Source: Moringa oleifera
Lineage: Eukaryota; Streptophyta; Magnoliopsida; Brassicales; Moringaceae
Direction of reading: 5' to 3'
Length of the DNA: 64,000 bases
NCBI GenBank assembly: GCA_021397835.1
Contig: JAJFZO010000519.1
Location: 397,001 to 461,000 of the forward strand
The notes below the pieces were generated by a model. That model was not told the origin of the DNA. It did no database searches and saw only the letters and a list, made by a program, of their open reading frames with translations. A program made the position numbers and the translations under genes. How positions within the stretch are numbered: the stretch's first letter is position 1; the number at the start of each line of letters is the position of its first letter. Positions 23,831 to 36,593 of the stretch are shown piece after piece.

Positions 23831-26800
23831 ACGATGATGCATGCAACACGAGGGCCAAATCGTTGAGGGTAATTTCGAGCATGCGGAGAGCTTCGTCGCA
23901 AGCCCTAGAGGCGGTGGACGTGGGGTTGAATCCCGACGATCAGGCTTGCCTAGGCGGGCTCGTTGCGTAGCGCGATCGACGACACGATCGTCGGCCGTTA
24001 GCAATGAGCGAGCCACACGGCCGGCCTCGGCAAGGTGTGACATCCCTGCTGCCAAGGTCTGATCGATGGGAAAAACATGGGCAACGAATTGAGAAAAAAT
24101 CGTGGGATAATGATCTGGGATGTGGCTACACAAGCTCGACGGTGTGGCCAGTGAAGCTAATGATGATGCATGCTACGCGAGGGCCAAATCGTTTGGGGGA
24201 ATTTCGAGCATGCGGGGTGCTTCATCGCAGTCCCTCGACGCGACGGACGTCGAGTTAGATCCCGACGCTTAGTCTTGCCTAGGCGGACTTGTTGCGCAGC
24301 GCGATCGACGACACGATAGTCGACCGTTAGCAACGAGTGAGCCACACGGCCAGCCTGGGCAAGGCGTGACACCCCTGCTGCCAAGGCCTCATCGATGGGA
24401 AAAACATGGGCAAAAAAATGAGAAAAAACGTGGGATAATGAGCTGGGATGTGGCTACACAAGCTTGACGGTGTAGGCAATGATGCTAACGATGATGCATG
24501 CTACACGAGGGCCAAATCGTTAGGGGAAATTTCGAGCATGCGGAGTGGTTCGTCGCAAGCCCTCGAGGCGGTGGATGTGGGGTTGAATCCCGACGATCAG
24601 GCATGCCTAGGCGGGCCTGTTGCGTAGCGCGATCGACGACACGATCATCGGCCGTTAGCAACGAGCGAGCCACACGGCCGGCCTGGGCATGGCGTGACAC
24701 CCCTGCTCCCAAGGCCTGATCGATGGGAAAAACATGGGCAATAAAATGAGAAAAAACATGGGATAATGAGCTAGGATGTGGCTACATAAGCACGACGGTG
24801 TGGGCGGTGAATCTAACGATGATGCATGCTACACGAAGGCCAAATCGTTGGGGAGAATTTCGAGCATGCGGGATGCTTCGTCGCAAGCCCTCGAGGCGGT
24901 GGACGTGGGGTTGAATCCCGACGATCAGGCTTGCCTAGGCGGGCTCGTTGCGTAGCGCGATCGACGATACGATCGTCGGCTGTTAGCAACGAGCGAGCGA
25001 CATAGCCGGCCTGGGCAAGGCGTGACACCCTTGCTGCAAAGGCCTGATCGATGGGAAAAACATGGGCAACGAAATGAGAAAAATCGTGGGATAATGAGTT
25101 GGGATGTGGCTACACAAGCTCGACGGTGTGGCCGGTGAAGCTAACGATGATACATGCTACGCGAGGGCAAATCGTTTAGAGGAATTTCGAGCATGCGGGG
25201 TGCTTCATCGCAGTCCCTCGAGGCGACGGACGTCGGGTTAGATCCTGACGCTTAGTCTTACCTAGGCGAGCTCGTTACGTAGCGCGATCGATGACACGAT
25301 CATCGACCGTTAGCAACGAGCGAGCCACACGGTTGGCTTGGGCAAGGTGTAACACCCCTGCTACCAAGGCCTGATTGATGGGAAAAACATGGGCAACGAA
25401 ATGAGAAAAATCATGGGATAATGAGCTGGGATGTGGCTACACAAGCTCGACGGTGTGGCCGGTGAAGCTAATGATGATGCATGCTACGCGAGGGCAAAAT
25501 CGTTTGGGGGAATTTCGAGCATGCGAAGTGCTTCATCGCAGTCCCTCGAGGCGACGGACGTCGGGTTAGATCCCAACGCTTAGGCTTGCCTAGGCGGACT
25601 CCTTGCGTAGCGCGATCGACGACACGATCATCGACCGTTAGCAACGAGCGAGCCACACGGCTAGCCTGGGCAAGGGGTGATACCCCTGCTGCGAAGGCCT
25701 CATCGGTGGGAAAAACGTGGGCAACGAAACGAGAGAAATTGTGGGATAATGAGCTGGGATGTGGCTAGACAAACTCGACGGTGTGGGCGGCGAAGCAAAC
25801 GATGATGCATGCTACGCGAGGGCCAAATCGTTGGGGGGATTTCAAGCATGCGGAGTGCTTCGTCGCAGGCACTTGAGGCGGCGGACGAGGGGCTGGATCC
25901 TGACGCCCAGGCTTGCCTAAGCGGACTCGTTGCATAGCGCGATCAACGACACCATCGTCGACCGTTAGCAATGAGTGAGCCACACGGCCAGCCTGGGCAA
26001 GGGGTGACACCCCTGTTGCCAAGGCCTCATCGATGGAAATAAAGTGGGCAATGAAATGAGAAAAAACGTGGGATAATGAGCTGGGATGTTGCTACACAAG
26101 CTCGATGGTGTTGGTGATGAAGCTAACGATGATGGATGTTACGCCAGGGCCAAATCGTTGGTGGGAATTTCGAGCATGCTAGTGCTTCATCGTAGGCCCT
26201 CGAGGTGGTGGACGTGGGGTTGGATTTCGACGCTCAGGCTTGCCTAGGCAGACTCGTTACGCAGCGCGATCGACAACACGATCGTCGGCCGGTAGCAACG
26301 AGCGAGCCATACGGCCAGCCTGGGCAAGGAGTGACACCGCTGCTGCCAAGGCCTCATCGGTGGGTAAAACGTGGGAAACGAAACGAGAGAAATTGTGGGA
26401 TAATGAGCTGGGATGTGGCTAGACAAACTCGACGGTGTGGACGGCGAAGCTAACGATGATGCATGCTACGCGAGGGCCAAATCGAGGGGGGGGGGATTTC
26501 AAGCATGCGGAGTGCTTCGTCGCAGGCACTTGAGGCGGCGGACGAGGGGCTGGATCCTGACGCCCAGGCCTGCCTAGGCGGACTCATTGCGCATCGCGAT
26601 CGACGACACCATCGTCGACCATTAGCAATGAGTGAGCCACACGGCCAGCCTGGGCAAGGGGTAACACCCCTGCAGCCAAGGCCTCATCGATGAAAAAAAC
26701 ATGGGCAATGAAATGAGAAAAAACATGGAATAATGAGCTGGGATGTTGCTACACAAGCTCGATGGTGTAGGCGATGGAGCTAACGATGATGGATGCTACG

Positions 26801-28524
26801 CCAAGGCCAAATCGTTGGTGGGAATTTCGAGCATGCGAGTGCTTCGTCGCAGGCCCTCGAGGCGGCAGATGTGGGGTTGGATTTCGACGCTCAGGCTTGC
26901 CTAGGCGGACTCGTTGCGCAGCGCGATCGACAACACAATCGTCGGCTGGTAGCAACGAGCGAGCCACACGGCTAGCCAGGGCAAGGAGTGACACCGCTGC
27001 TGCCAAGGCCTCAACGGTGGGTAAACCGTGGGCAACGAAACGAGAGAAATTGTGGGATAGTGAGCTGGGATGTGACTAGAAAAACTCGACAGTGTGGACG
27101 GTGAAGCTAACGATGATGCATGCTACGCGAGAGCCAAATCGCGGGATGGATTTCTAGCATGCGGAGTGCTTCGTCGCAGGCCCTCGAGGCGGCGAACGCG
27201 TGGCTGGATCCCGACGCCCAGGCTTGCATGGGTGGACTCGTTGTGCACCGCGATCGACAACACGATTGTCGGCCGTTAGCAATAGGCAAGCCACACAGCC
27301 AGCCTGGGAAGTCGTGACACCCCTACTACCAAGGCCTCATCGATGGGAAATACGTGGGCAACGAAATGAGAAGAATCGTGGGATAATAAGCTGGGATGTG
27401 GCTACATAAGCTCGACCATGTGGGCGGTGAAGCTAACGATGATGCATGCTACGCGACGACCAAATCGTTGGGGGGAATTTCGAGCATGCGAAGTGCTTCA
27501 TCGCAGGCCCTCAGGGTGATGGATGTGGGGTTGGATTTCAACGCTCAGGCTTGCCTAGGCGGACTCGTTGCGCAGCGCGATCGACAACACGATCGTCGGC
27601 CGGTAGCAATGGGCAAGCCACACGGCCAGCCTCGGCAAGGAGTGACACCGCTGCGGTCAAGGCCTCATTTGTGGGTAAAACATGGGCATCGAAACGAGAG
27701 AAATTGTGGGATAATGAGCTGGGATGTGGCTAGACAAACTCGACGGTGTGGTCGGCGAAGCTAACAATGATGCATGCTACGCGAGGGCCAAATCGCTGGG
27801 GGGATTTCGAGCATGCAGAGTTCTTCGTCGCAGGCCCTCGAGGCGGCGGACGTGGGGTTGGATCCCGACTCCCAGGCTTGCCTGGGCGTACTAGTTATGC
27901 AACGCGATCGAGGACACGATCGTCGACCGTTAGCAATGGGCAAGCCACACGGCCAGCCTGGGCAAGGCGTGCCAACCCTACTGCTAAGGCCTCATCGATG
28001 GGAAAAACGTGGGCAACGAAATAAGAAGAATCGTGGGATAATGTACTGGGATATGGCTACACAAGCTCGACGGTGTGGGCGGTGAAGCTAACGATGATGC
28101 ATGCTACGCGAAGGCCAAATCTTTGGGGGAATTTCGAGCATGCGGAGTGCTTCATCGCAGTCCCTCGAGGCAACGGACGTCGGGTTAGATCCCGACGCTT
28201 AGTCTTGCCTAGGCGGACCGTTGTGCAGTGCGATCGACGACACTATCGTCGACCGTTAGCAACGAACGAGCCACACGACCAGCCTGGGCAAGGCGTGACA
28301 CCCCTGCTGTTAAGGCCTCATCGAACGAAAAGACGTGGGCAACGAAATGAGAAGAATTGTTGGATTATGTGCAGGGATGTGGCTACACAAGCTCGACGGT
28401 GTAGGCGGTGAAGCTAACGATGATGCATGCTACGCAAGGGCCAAATAGTTGGTGGGAATTTCGAGCATGCGGAGTGCTTCGTCGCAAGCCCTAGAGGGAT
28501 TGGACGTGGGGTTGAATCCCGACG

Positions 28525-31500
28525 ATCAGGCATGCTTAGGCTGGCTCGTTGCGTAGCGCGATCGACGACATGATCGTCGGCCGTTAGCAACGAGCGAGCC
28601 ACACGGCCGGCCTAGGCAAGGCGTGACACCCCTGCTGCCAAGGCCTGATCGATGGGAAAAGCATGGGCAACGAAATGAGAGAAATCGTGGGATAATGAGC
28701 TGGGAAGTAGCTGCACAAGCTCGACGGTGTGGCTAGTGAAGCTAACGATGATGCATGCTACGCGAGGGCCAAATTGTTTGGGGGAATTTCGAGCATGCGG
28801 GGTGCTTCATCGCAGTCCCTCGAGTTAGATCCCGACGCTTAGTCTTGCCTAGGCGAACTCGTTGCGCAGCGCGATCGACGACACGATCGTCGACAGTTAG
28901 CAACGAGCTAGCCACATGACCAGCCTGGGCAAGGCGTGACACCCCTGCAACCAAGGCCTCATCGATGGGAAAAACGTGGGCAATGAAATGAGAAGAATCG
29001 GAGGATAATGTACTGGGATGTGGCTACACAAGCACGACGGTGTGGGCGGTGAAGCTAACGATGATGCATGCTACACGAGGGCCAAATCGTTGGGGGGAAT
29101 TTCGAGCAAGCGGAGTGCTTCATCGCAAGCCCTCGAGGCAGTGGACGTGGGGTTGAATCCCGACGATCAGGCTTGCCTAGGCGGGCTCGTTGCGTAGCAC
29201 GATCAACGACACGATCGTCTGCCGTTAGCAACGAGCGAGCCACACGGCCGGCCTGGGCAAGGCGTGACACCCCTGCTGCCAAGGCCTGATCGATGGGAAA
29301 AACATGGGCAACGAAATGAGAAGAATCGGGGGATAATGTACTGGGATGTGGCTACACAAGCACGACGGTGTGGGCGGTGAAGCTAACGATGATGCATGCT
29401 ACACGAGGGCCAAATCGTTGGGGGGAATTTCGAGCATGCGGAGTGCTTCGTCGCAAGCCCTCGAGGCGATGGACGTGGGGTTGAATCCCGACGATCAGGC
29501 TTGCCTAGGCGGGCTCGTTGCGTAGCGCGATCGACGACACGATCATCGGCCGTTAGCAACGAGCGAGCCACAAGGCCGGCCTGGGCAAGGCGTGACACCC
29601 TTGCTGCCAAGGCCTGATCGATGGGAAAAACATGGGCAATGAAATGAGAAAAATCGTGGGATAATGAGCTGGGATGTGGCTACACAAGCTCGACGGTGTG
29701 GCCAGTGAAGCTAACGATGATGCATGATATGCGAGGGCCAAATCGTTTGGGGGAATTTCGAGCATGCGAAGTGCTTCATCGCAGTCCCTCGAGGCGACGG
29801 ACGTCGGGTTAGATCTTAACGCTCAGGCTTGCCTAGGCGGACTCGTTGCGCAGCGCGATTGACGACACGATCATCGAACGTTAGCAACGAGCGAGTCACA
29901 CGGCCGGCCAGGGCAATGCGTGACACCCCTGCTGCCAAGGCCTGATCGATGGGAAAAACATGGGCAAAGAAATGAGAAAAATCGTGGGATAATGAGCTGG
30001 GTTGTGGCTACATAAGCTCGACGGTGTGGCCAGTGAAGCTAACGATGATGCATGCTATGTGAGGGCCAAATCGTTTGGGGGAATTTTGAGCATGCGAAGT
30101 GCTTCATCGCAGTCCCTCGAGGCGACGGACGTCGGGTTAGATCCTGACGCTCAGGCTTGCCTGGGCGGACTCGTTGCGCAGCGCGATCGACGACACGATC
30201 ATCGAACGTTAGCAACGAGCGAGCCACACGGCCAGCCTAGGCAAGGAGTGACATCGCTGCTGCCAAGGCCTCATTGGTGGGTAAAATTTGGGCAACAAAA
30301 CGAGAGAAATTGTGGGATAATGAGCTGGGATGTGGCTAGACAAACTCGACGGTGTGGACGGCGAAGCTAACGATGATGCATGCTACGCGAGGGCCAAATC
30401 GCGGGGGGGATTTCCAGCATGCGGAGTGCTTTGTCGCAGGCCCTCGAGGCGGCGAACGCGGGGTTGGATCCGGACACCTAGGCTTGCCTAGGCGGACTCG
30501 TTGTGCAGCGCGATCGACGAGACGATCGTCGGCCGTTAGCAATGGGCAAGCCACATGGCCAGCCTGGGCAAGGCGTGACACCCCTACTGCCAAGGCCTCA
30601 TCGTTGGGAAAAACGTGGGCAACGAAATAAGAAGAATCGTGGGATAATGTACTGGGATGTGGCTACACCAGCTCGACGGTGTGGCCAATGAAGCTAACGA
30701 TGATGCATACTACGCGAGGGCCAAATCGTTTGGGGGTTTTCGAGCATGCGGAGTGCTTCATCGTAGTCCCTCGACGAGACAGACGTCGGGTTAGATCCCG
30801 ACGCTTAGTCTTGCCTAGGCGGACTCGTTGTGAAGTGCGATCGACGACACTATCGTCGACCGTTAGCAACGAGCGAGCCACACGACTAGCCTGGGCAAGG
30901 GGTGACACCCCTGCTGCCAAGGCCTCATCGATGGGAAAAACGTGGGCAACGAAATGAGAAGAATCATGGGATAATAAGCTGGGATGTGGCTACACAAGCT
31001 CGACAGTGTGGGCGGTGAAGCTAACGATGATGCATGCTACGCGTGGGCCAAATAGTTTGGGGGAATTTCGAGCATGCGGAGTGCTTCGTCGCAAGCCCTT
31101 GAGGCAGTGGACATGGGGTTGAATCCCAACGATCAGGCTTGCCTAGGCGGGCTTGTTGTGTAGCGCGATCGACAACATGATCGTCGGCCGTTAGCAACGA
31201 GCGAGCCACACGGCCAGCCTGGGCAAGGCGTGACACCCCTGCTGCCAAGGCCTGATCGATGGGAAAAACATGGGCAATAAAATGAGAAAAATCGTGGGAT
31301 AATGAGCTGGGATGTGGCTACACAAGCTCGACGGTGTGGCCGGTGAAGCTAACGATGATGCATGCTACGCGAGGGCCAAATCATTTGGGGGAATTTCGAG
31401 CATGCGAAGTGCTTCATCGTAGTCCCTCGAGGCGACGAACGTCGGGTTAGATCCTGACGCTCAAGCTTGCCTAGGCGGACTCGTTGCGCAGTGCGATCGA

Positions 31501-32628
31501 CGACATGATCGTCGGCCGTTAGCAATGAGCGAGCCATACGGCCAGCCTAGGCAAGGAGCGGCACCCCTGCTGCCAAGGCCTCATCGATGGGAAAAACATG
31601 GTTAACAAAATGAGAAAAATGATGGGATAATGAGCTCGGATGTGGCTACACAAGCTCGACGGTGTGGGCGGTGAAGCTAACGATGATGCATGCTACGCGA
31701 GCGCCAAAACGTTTCGGAGAATTTCGAGCATGCGGAGTGCTTCATCGCAGTCCTTCGAGGCGACGGACGTCGGGTTAGATCCCAACGCTCAGGCTTGCCT
31801 AGGCGGACTCGTTCCGCAGCGCGATCGACGACACGATCGTCAGCCGTTCGCAACGAGCGAGCCACGCGGTCAGCTTGGGCAAGGCATGACACCCCTGCTG
31901 CCAAGGCCTCATCGATGGGGAAAACATGGGCAATGAAATGAGCAAAATCATGGGATAATGAGCTGGGATGTGGCTATAAAGGCTCGACGGTGTGGCGGCG
32001 AAGCTAACGATGATGCATGCTACGCGAGGGCCAAATCGTTTGGGGGAATTTCGAGCATGCGGAGTGCTTCATCGCAGTCCCTCGAGGCGACAGACATTGG
32101 GTTAGATCCCAACGCTCAGGCTTACCCAGGCAGACTCATTGCGTAGCGCGATCGACGACACGATTGTCAGCCGTTCGCAACGAGTGAGCCACGCGGCCAG
32201 CTTGGGCAAGGCATGACACCCCTGTTGCCAAGGCCTCATCGGTGGGAAAAACATGGGCAACGAAAGGAGAGAAATTGTGGGATAATGAGCTGGGATGTGG
32301 CTAGACAAACTCGACGGTGTGGGCGGCGAAGCAAACGATAATGCATGCTACGCGAGGGCTTAATCGCTGGGGGGATTTCAAGCATGCGGAGTGCTTCGTC
32401 GCAGGCCCTCAAGGCGGCGGACGCGGGGCTGGATCCCGACGCCCAAGCTTACCTGGGCGGACTCGTTGCGCAGCTTGATCGACGACACCATCGTCGACCG
32501 TTAGCAATGAGTGAGCCACACGGCCAGCCTGGGCAAGCGGTGACACCCCTGCTGCCAAGGCCTCATCGATGGAAAAAACGTGGGCAACAAAATGAGAAAA
32601 AACGTGGGATAATGAACTGGGATGTGGC
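28525..32628 (+). repeat. Diverged monomers right of the duplication
   Basis: About 12.5 monomers. Two neighbours (29,055 and 29,383) are very similar and share the CATGCTACACGAG head and GATCAGGC segment; otherwise subfamilies are mixed. One monomer has a 15-bp deletion (annotated separately). From about 31,960 a GTGTGGCGGCGAAG form appears that becomes common to the right. No non-satellite sequence seen. Confidence 0.8.
28815..28835 (+). repeat. Monomer with a 15-bp deletion
   Basis: CCCTCGAG runs directly into TTAGATCCCGACG, so the GCGACGGACGTCGGG segment found in neighbouring monomers of this subfamily is missing. The monomer is otherwise normal. Confidence 0.8.
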
Positions 32629-35600
32629 TACACAAGCTCGATGGTGTAGGCGATGAAGCTAACGATGATGGACGCTACGCCTAGGCCAAATCGTTGGGGG
32701 GAATTTCAAGCATGCGGAGTGCTTCGTCGCCGGCCCTCGAGGCGGCGGACGTGGGGTTGGTTTCCGATGCTCAGGCTTGCCTAGGCGGACTCGTTGCGCA
32801 GCGCGATCGACAACACGATCGTCGGCCGGTAGCAACGAGCGAGCCACACGGCCAGCCTGGGCAAGGCGTGACACCGCTACTGCCAAGGCGTCATTGGTGG
32901 GTAAAACGTGGGCAACGAAAGGACAGAAATTGTGGGATAATGAGCTGGGATGTGGCTAGACAAACTCAACGGTGCGGGCGGCGAAGCAAACGATGATGCA
33001 TGCTACGCGAGGGCCAAATCGCTGGGGGGATTTCAACCATGCGGTGTGCTTCGTCGTAGGCCCTAGAGGCAGCGGACGCGGGGCAGGATCACGATGCCCA
33101 GGCTTCCCTAGCCGGACTCGTTGCGCAGCGCGATCGACAACACGATTGTCGGCCGTTAGCATTGGGCAAGCCACACAGCCAGCCTGGGAAAGGTGTGACA
33201 CCCCTACAGCCAAGGCTTCATCAATGGGAAAAACGTGGGCAACGAAATGAGAAGAATCGTGGGATAATGTGCTGGGATGTGGCTATACAAGCTCGACGGT
33301 GTGGGCGGTAAAGCTCACGATGATGCATGCTACGCGAGGGCCAAATCACTGGGGGGATTTCGAGCATGCGGAGTGCTTCGTCACAGGCCCTCAAGGCAGT
33401 GGACGTGGGGCAGGATCCCGACGCCCAGGCTTCCCTAGTCGGACTCGTTGCGCAGCGCGATCGACGACACGATTGTCGGCCGTTAGCATTGGGCAAGCCA
33501 CACGGCCAGCTTGGGCAAGGCGTGACACCCCTACTGCCAAGGCCTCATCGATGGGAAAAATGTGGGCAACGAAATGAGAAGAATCGCGGGATAATGTGCT
33601 GGGATGTGGCTACACAAGCTAGACGGTGTGGGCGGTGAAGCTAACGATGATGCATGCTACGCGAGGGCAAAATCGTTGGGGGGAATTTCGAGCATGCGGA
33701 CTGCTTCGTTGCAGGCCCTCGAGGCAGTGGACGTGGGGTTGAATCCTGACGATCAGGCTTGCCTAGGCGGGCTCGTTGCGTAGCGCGATCGACCACACGA
33801 TCTTCGGTCGTTAGCAATGAGCGAGCCACACGACTGGCCTGGGCAAGGCGTGACACCCCTGCTGCCAAGGCCTCATCGATGGGAAAAACATGGGCAATAA
33901 AATGAGAAAAATCATGGGATAATAAGCTGGGATGTGGCTACAAAGGCTCAACGGTGTGACGGCAAAGCTAACGATGATGCATGCTACGCGAGGGCCAAAT
34001 TGTTTGGGGGAATTTCGAGCATGTGGAGTGCTTCATCGCAGTCCCTCGAGGCGACGAACGTCGGGTTAGATCCCGACGCTCAGGCTTGCCTACGCAGACT
34101 CTTTGTGCAGCGCGATTGATGACACGATCGTCAGTTGTTCGCAACGAGCTAGCCATGTGGCCAGCCTGGGCAAGGCATGACACCCTTGCTGCCAAGGCCT
34201 CATCGGTGGAAAAACGTGGGCAACGAAAGGTGAGAAATTGTGGGATAATGAGCTGGGATGTGGCTAGACAAACCCGACGGAGTGGACGGCGAAGCAAACG
34301 ATGATGCATGCTACGCGAGGGCTTAATCGCTGGGGAGATTTCAAGCATGCGGAGTGCTTCATCGCAGGCCTTCGAGGCGGCGGACGCGGGGCTGGATCCC
34401 AACGCGCAAGCTTGCCTAGGTGGACTCGTTGTGCAGCTTGATCGCGACACAATCGTCGACCGTTAGCAATGAGTGAGCCACACGGCCACCCTGGGCAAGA
34501 GGTGACACCCCTACTGCCAAGGCCTCATCGATGGCAAAAACATGGGCAACAAAATGAGAAAAAACGTGGGATAATGAACTGGGATGTGGCTACACAAGCT
34601 CGATGGTGTAGGCGATGAAGCTAACGATGATGGATGCTACGCCTGGGCTAAATCGTTGGGGGAATTTCAAGCATGCGGAGTGCTTCGTCGCAGGCCCTCG
34701 AGGCAGTGGACGTGGGGTTGGTTTCCGACGCTCAGGCTTGCCTAGGCGGACTCGTTGCGCAGCGCGATCGACAACACGATCGTCGACCGGTAGCAACGAG
34801 CGAGCCACACGGCCAGCCTGGGCAAGGCGTGACACCGCTGCTGCCAAGGCGTCATCGGTGGGAAAAACGTGGGCAATGAAAGGACAGAAATTATGGGATA
34901 ATGAGTTGGGATGTGGCTAGACAAACTTGACGGTATGGGCAGCGAAGCAAACGATGATGCATGCTACGCGAGGGCCAAATCGCTGGGGGGATTTCGAGCA
35001 TGCGGTGTGCTTCGTCGTAGGCCCTCGAGGCAGCGGACGCGGGGCAGGATCCTGACGCCCAGGCTTCCCTAGCCGGACTCGTTGCACAACACGATCGACG
35101 ACACGATTGTCGGCCGTTAGCATTGGGCAAGCCATACAGCAAGTCTGGGAAAGGCGTGACACCCCTACAGCCAAGCCCTCATCGATGGGAAAAACGTGGG
35201 CAACGAAATGAGAAGAATCGTGGGATAATGTGCTAGGATGTGGCTACACAAGCTCGACGGTGTGGGCGGTGAAGCTAACGATGATGCATGCTACGCGAGG
35301 GCCAAATCACTGGAGGGATTTCGAGCATGCGGAGTGCTTCGTCACAGGCCCTCGAGGCAGTGGACGTGGGGCAGGATCCCGACGCCCAGGCTTCCCTAGT
35401 TGGACTCGTTGCGCCAGATCCAGACGCTTAGTCTTGCTTAGGCGGACTCGTTGTGCAGCGCGATCGACGACACGATTGTCGGCCGTTAGCATTGGGCAAG
35501 CCACACGGCCAGCTTGGGCAAGGCGTGACACCCCTACTGCCAAGGCCTCATCGATGGGAAAAACGTGGGCAACGAAATGAGAAGAATCGTGGGATAATGT

Positions 35601-36590
35601 GCTGGGATGTGGCTACACAAGCTCGACGGTGTGGGCGGTGAAGCTAACGATGATGCAAGCTATGTGAGGGCAAAATCGTTGGGGGGAATTTCGAGCATGC
35701 GGACTGCTTCGTTGCAGGCCCTCGAGGCAGTGGACGTGGGGTTGAATCCCGACGATCAGGCTTGCCTAGGCGGGCTCGTTGCGTAGCGTGATTGACCACA
35801 CGATCGTCGGCCGTTAGCAATGAGCGAGCCACACGACTGGCCTGGGCAAGGCGTGACACCCTTGCTGCCAAGGCCTCATCGATGGAAAAAACATGGGCAA
35901 CGAAATGAGAAAAATCATGGGATAATGAGCTGGGATGTGGGTACAAAGGCTCGACGGTGTGGCGGCGAAGCTAACGATGATGCATGCTACGCGAGGGCCA
36001 AATCGTTTGGGGAATTTCGAGTATGTGGAGTGCTTCATCGCAGTCCCTCGAGGCGACGGACGTCGGGTTAGATCCCGACGCTCAGGCTTGCCTACGCAGA
36101 CTCGTTGTGCAGTGCGATCGATGACACGATCGTCAGCTGTTCGCACCGAGCTAGCCATGCGGCCAGCCTGGGCAAGGCATGACACCCCTGCTGCAAAGGC
36201 CTCAATGGTGGAAAAACGTGGGCAATGAAAGGTGAGAAATTGTGGGATAATGAGCTGGGATATGGCTAGACAAACTCGACGGTGTGGGCGACAAAGCAAA
36301 CGATGATGCATGCTACGCGAGGGGTTAATCGCTGGGGGGATTTCAAGCATGCGGAGTGCTTTGTCGCATGCCCTCGAGGCAGTGGACGTGGGGTTGAATC
36401 CCGACGATCAGGCTTGCCTAGGCAGGCTCGTTGCGTAGCGCGATCGACCACACAATCGTCGACCGTTAGCAATGAGCGAGCCACACGACTGGCCTGGGCA
36501 AGGCGTGACACCCCTGCTGCCAAGGCCTCATTGATGGGAAAAACATGGGCAACGAAATGAGAAAAATCATGGGATAATGAGCTGGGATGT
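32629..36590 (+). repeat. Six-monomer HOR, two units (1,961 and about 2,002 bp)
   Basis: Successive monomers pair at a constant offset of 1,961 bp (32,956 with 34,917; 33,269 with 35,230). After a 42-bp insertion in the second unit they pair at 2,002-2,003 bp (33,641 with 35,644; 34,264 with 36,266). Shared private words include GGTTGGTTTCCGA, GTTAGCATTGGGC, GATCGACCACACG or its one-base variant, and GTTCGCAACGAG or GTTCGCACCGAG. Six distinct monomer types appear in the same order in both units. Confidence 0.8.
35414..35455 (+). repeat. 42-bp insertion copied from another monomer type
   Basis: Between GTTGCG and CAGCGCG lies an extra 42 bp that repeats the preceding segment of the monomer but in a different subfamily version (AGATCCAGACGCTTAGTCTTG rather than GGATCCCGACGCCCAGGCTTC). 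The donor type is therefore not this monomer itself. The related monomer at 33,269 lacks the insertion. Confidence 0.85.
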
Positions 36591-36593
36591 GGC
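36266..36593 (+). repeat. Chimeric monomer
   Basis: The left part has the AAAGCAAACGATG and GGTTAATCGCTGG marks of the 34,264-type monomer. From about 36,375 it changes to the 33,641/35,644 type, with GTGGGGTTGAATCCC, GATCAGGC and the private GATCGACCACACAATC. The monomer that follows (36,590) is also the one that follows the 33,641 type, so the HOR was re-entered at an earlier point. Confidence 0.7.

Larger units (their letters stand above)
21007..28524 (+). repeat. Tandem segmental duplication, copy 2 (7,518 bp)
   Basis: This is the second copy of the block starting at 14,071. It begins directly after the shared word ATCCCGACG at 20,998-21,006 and ends at the equivalent word at 28,516-28,524, after which the sequence continues with ATCAGGC. 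It holds the clean counterpart of the indel-rich block of copy 1, plus about three additional monomers at 23,120-24,087 that include a noisy one. Confidence 0.85.
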
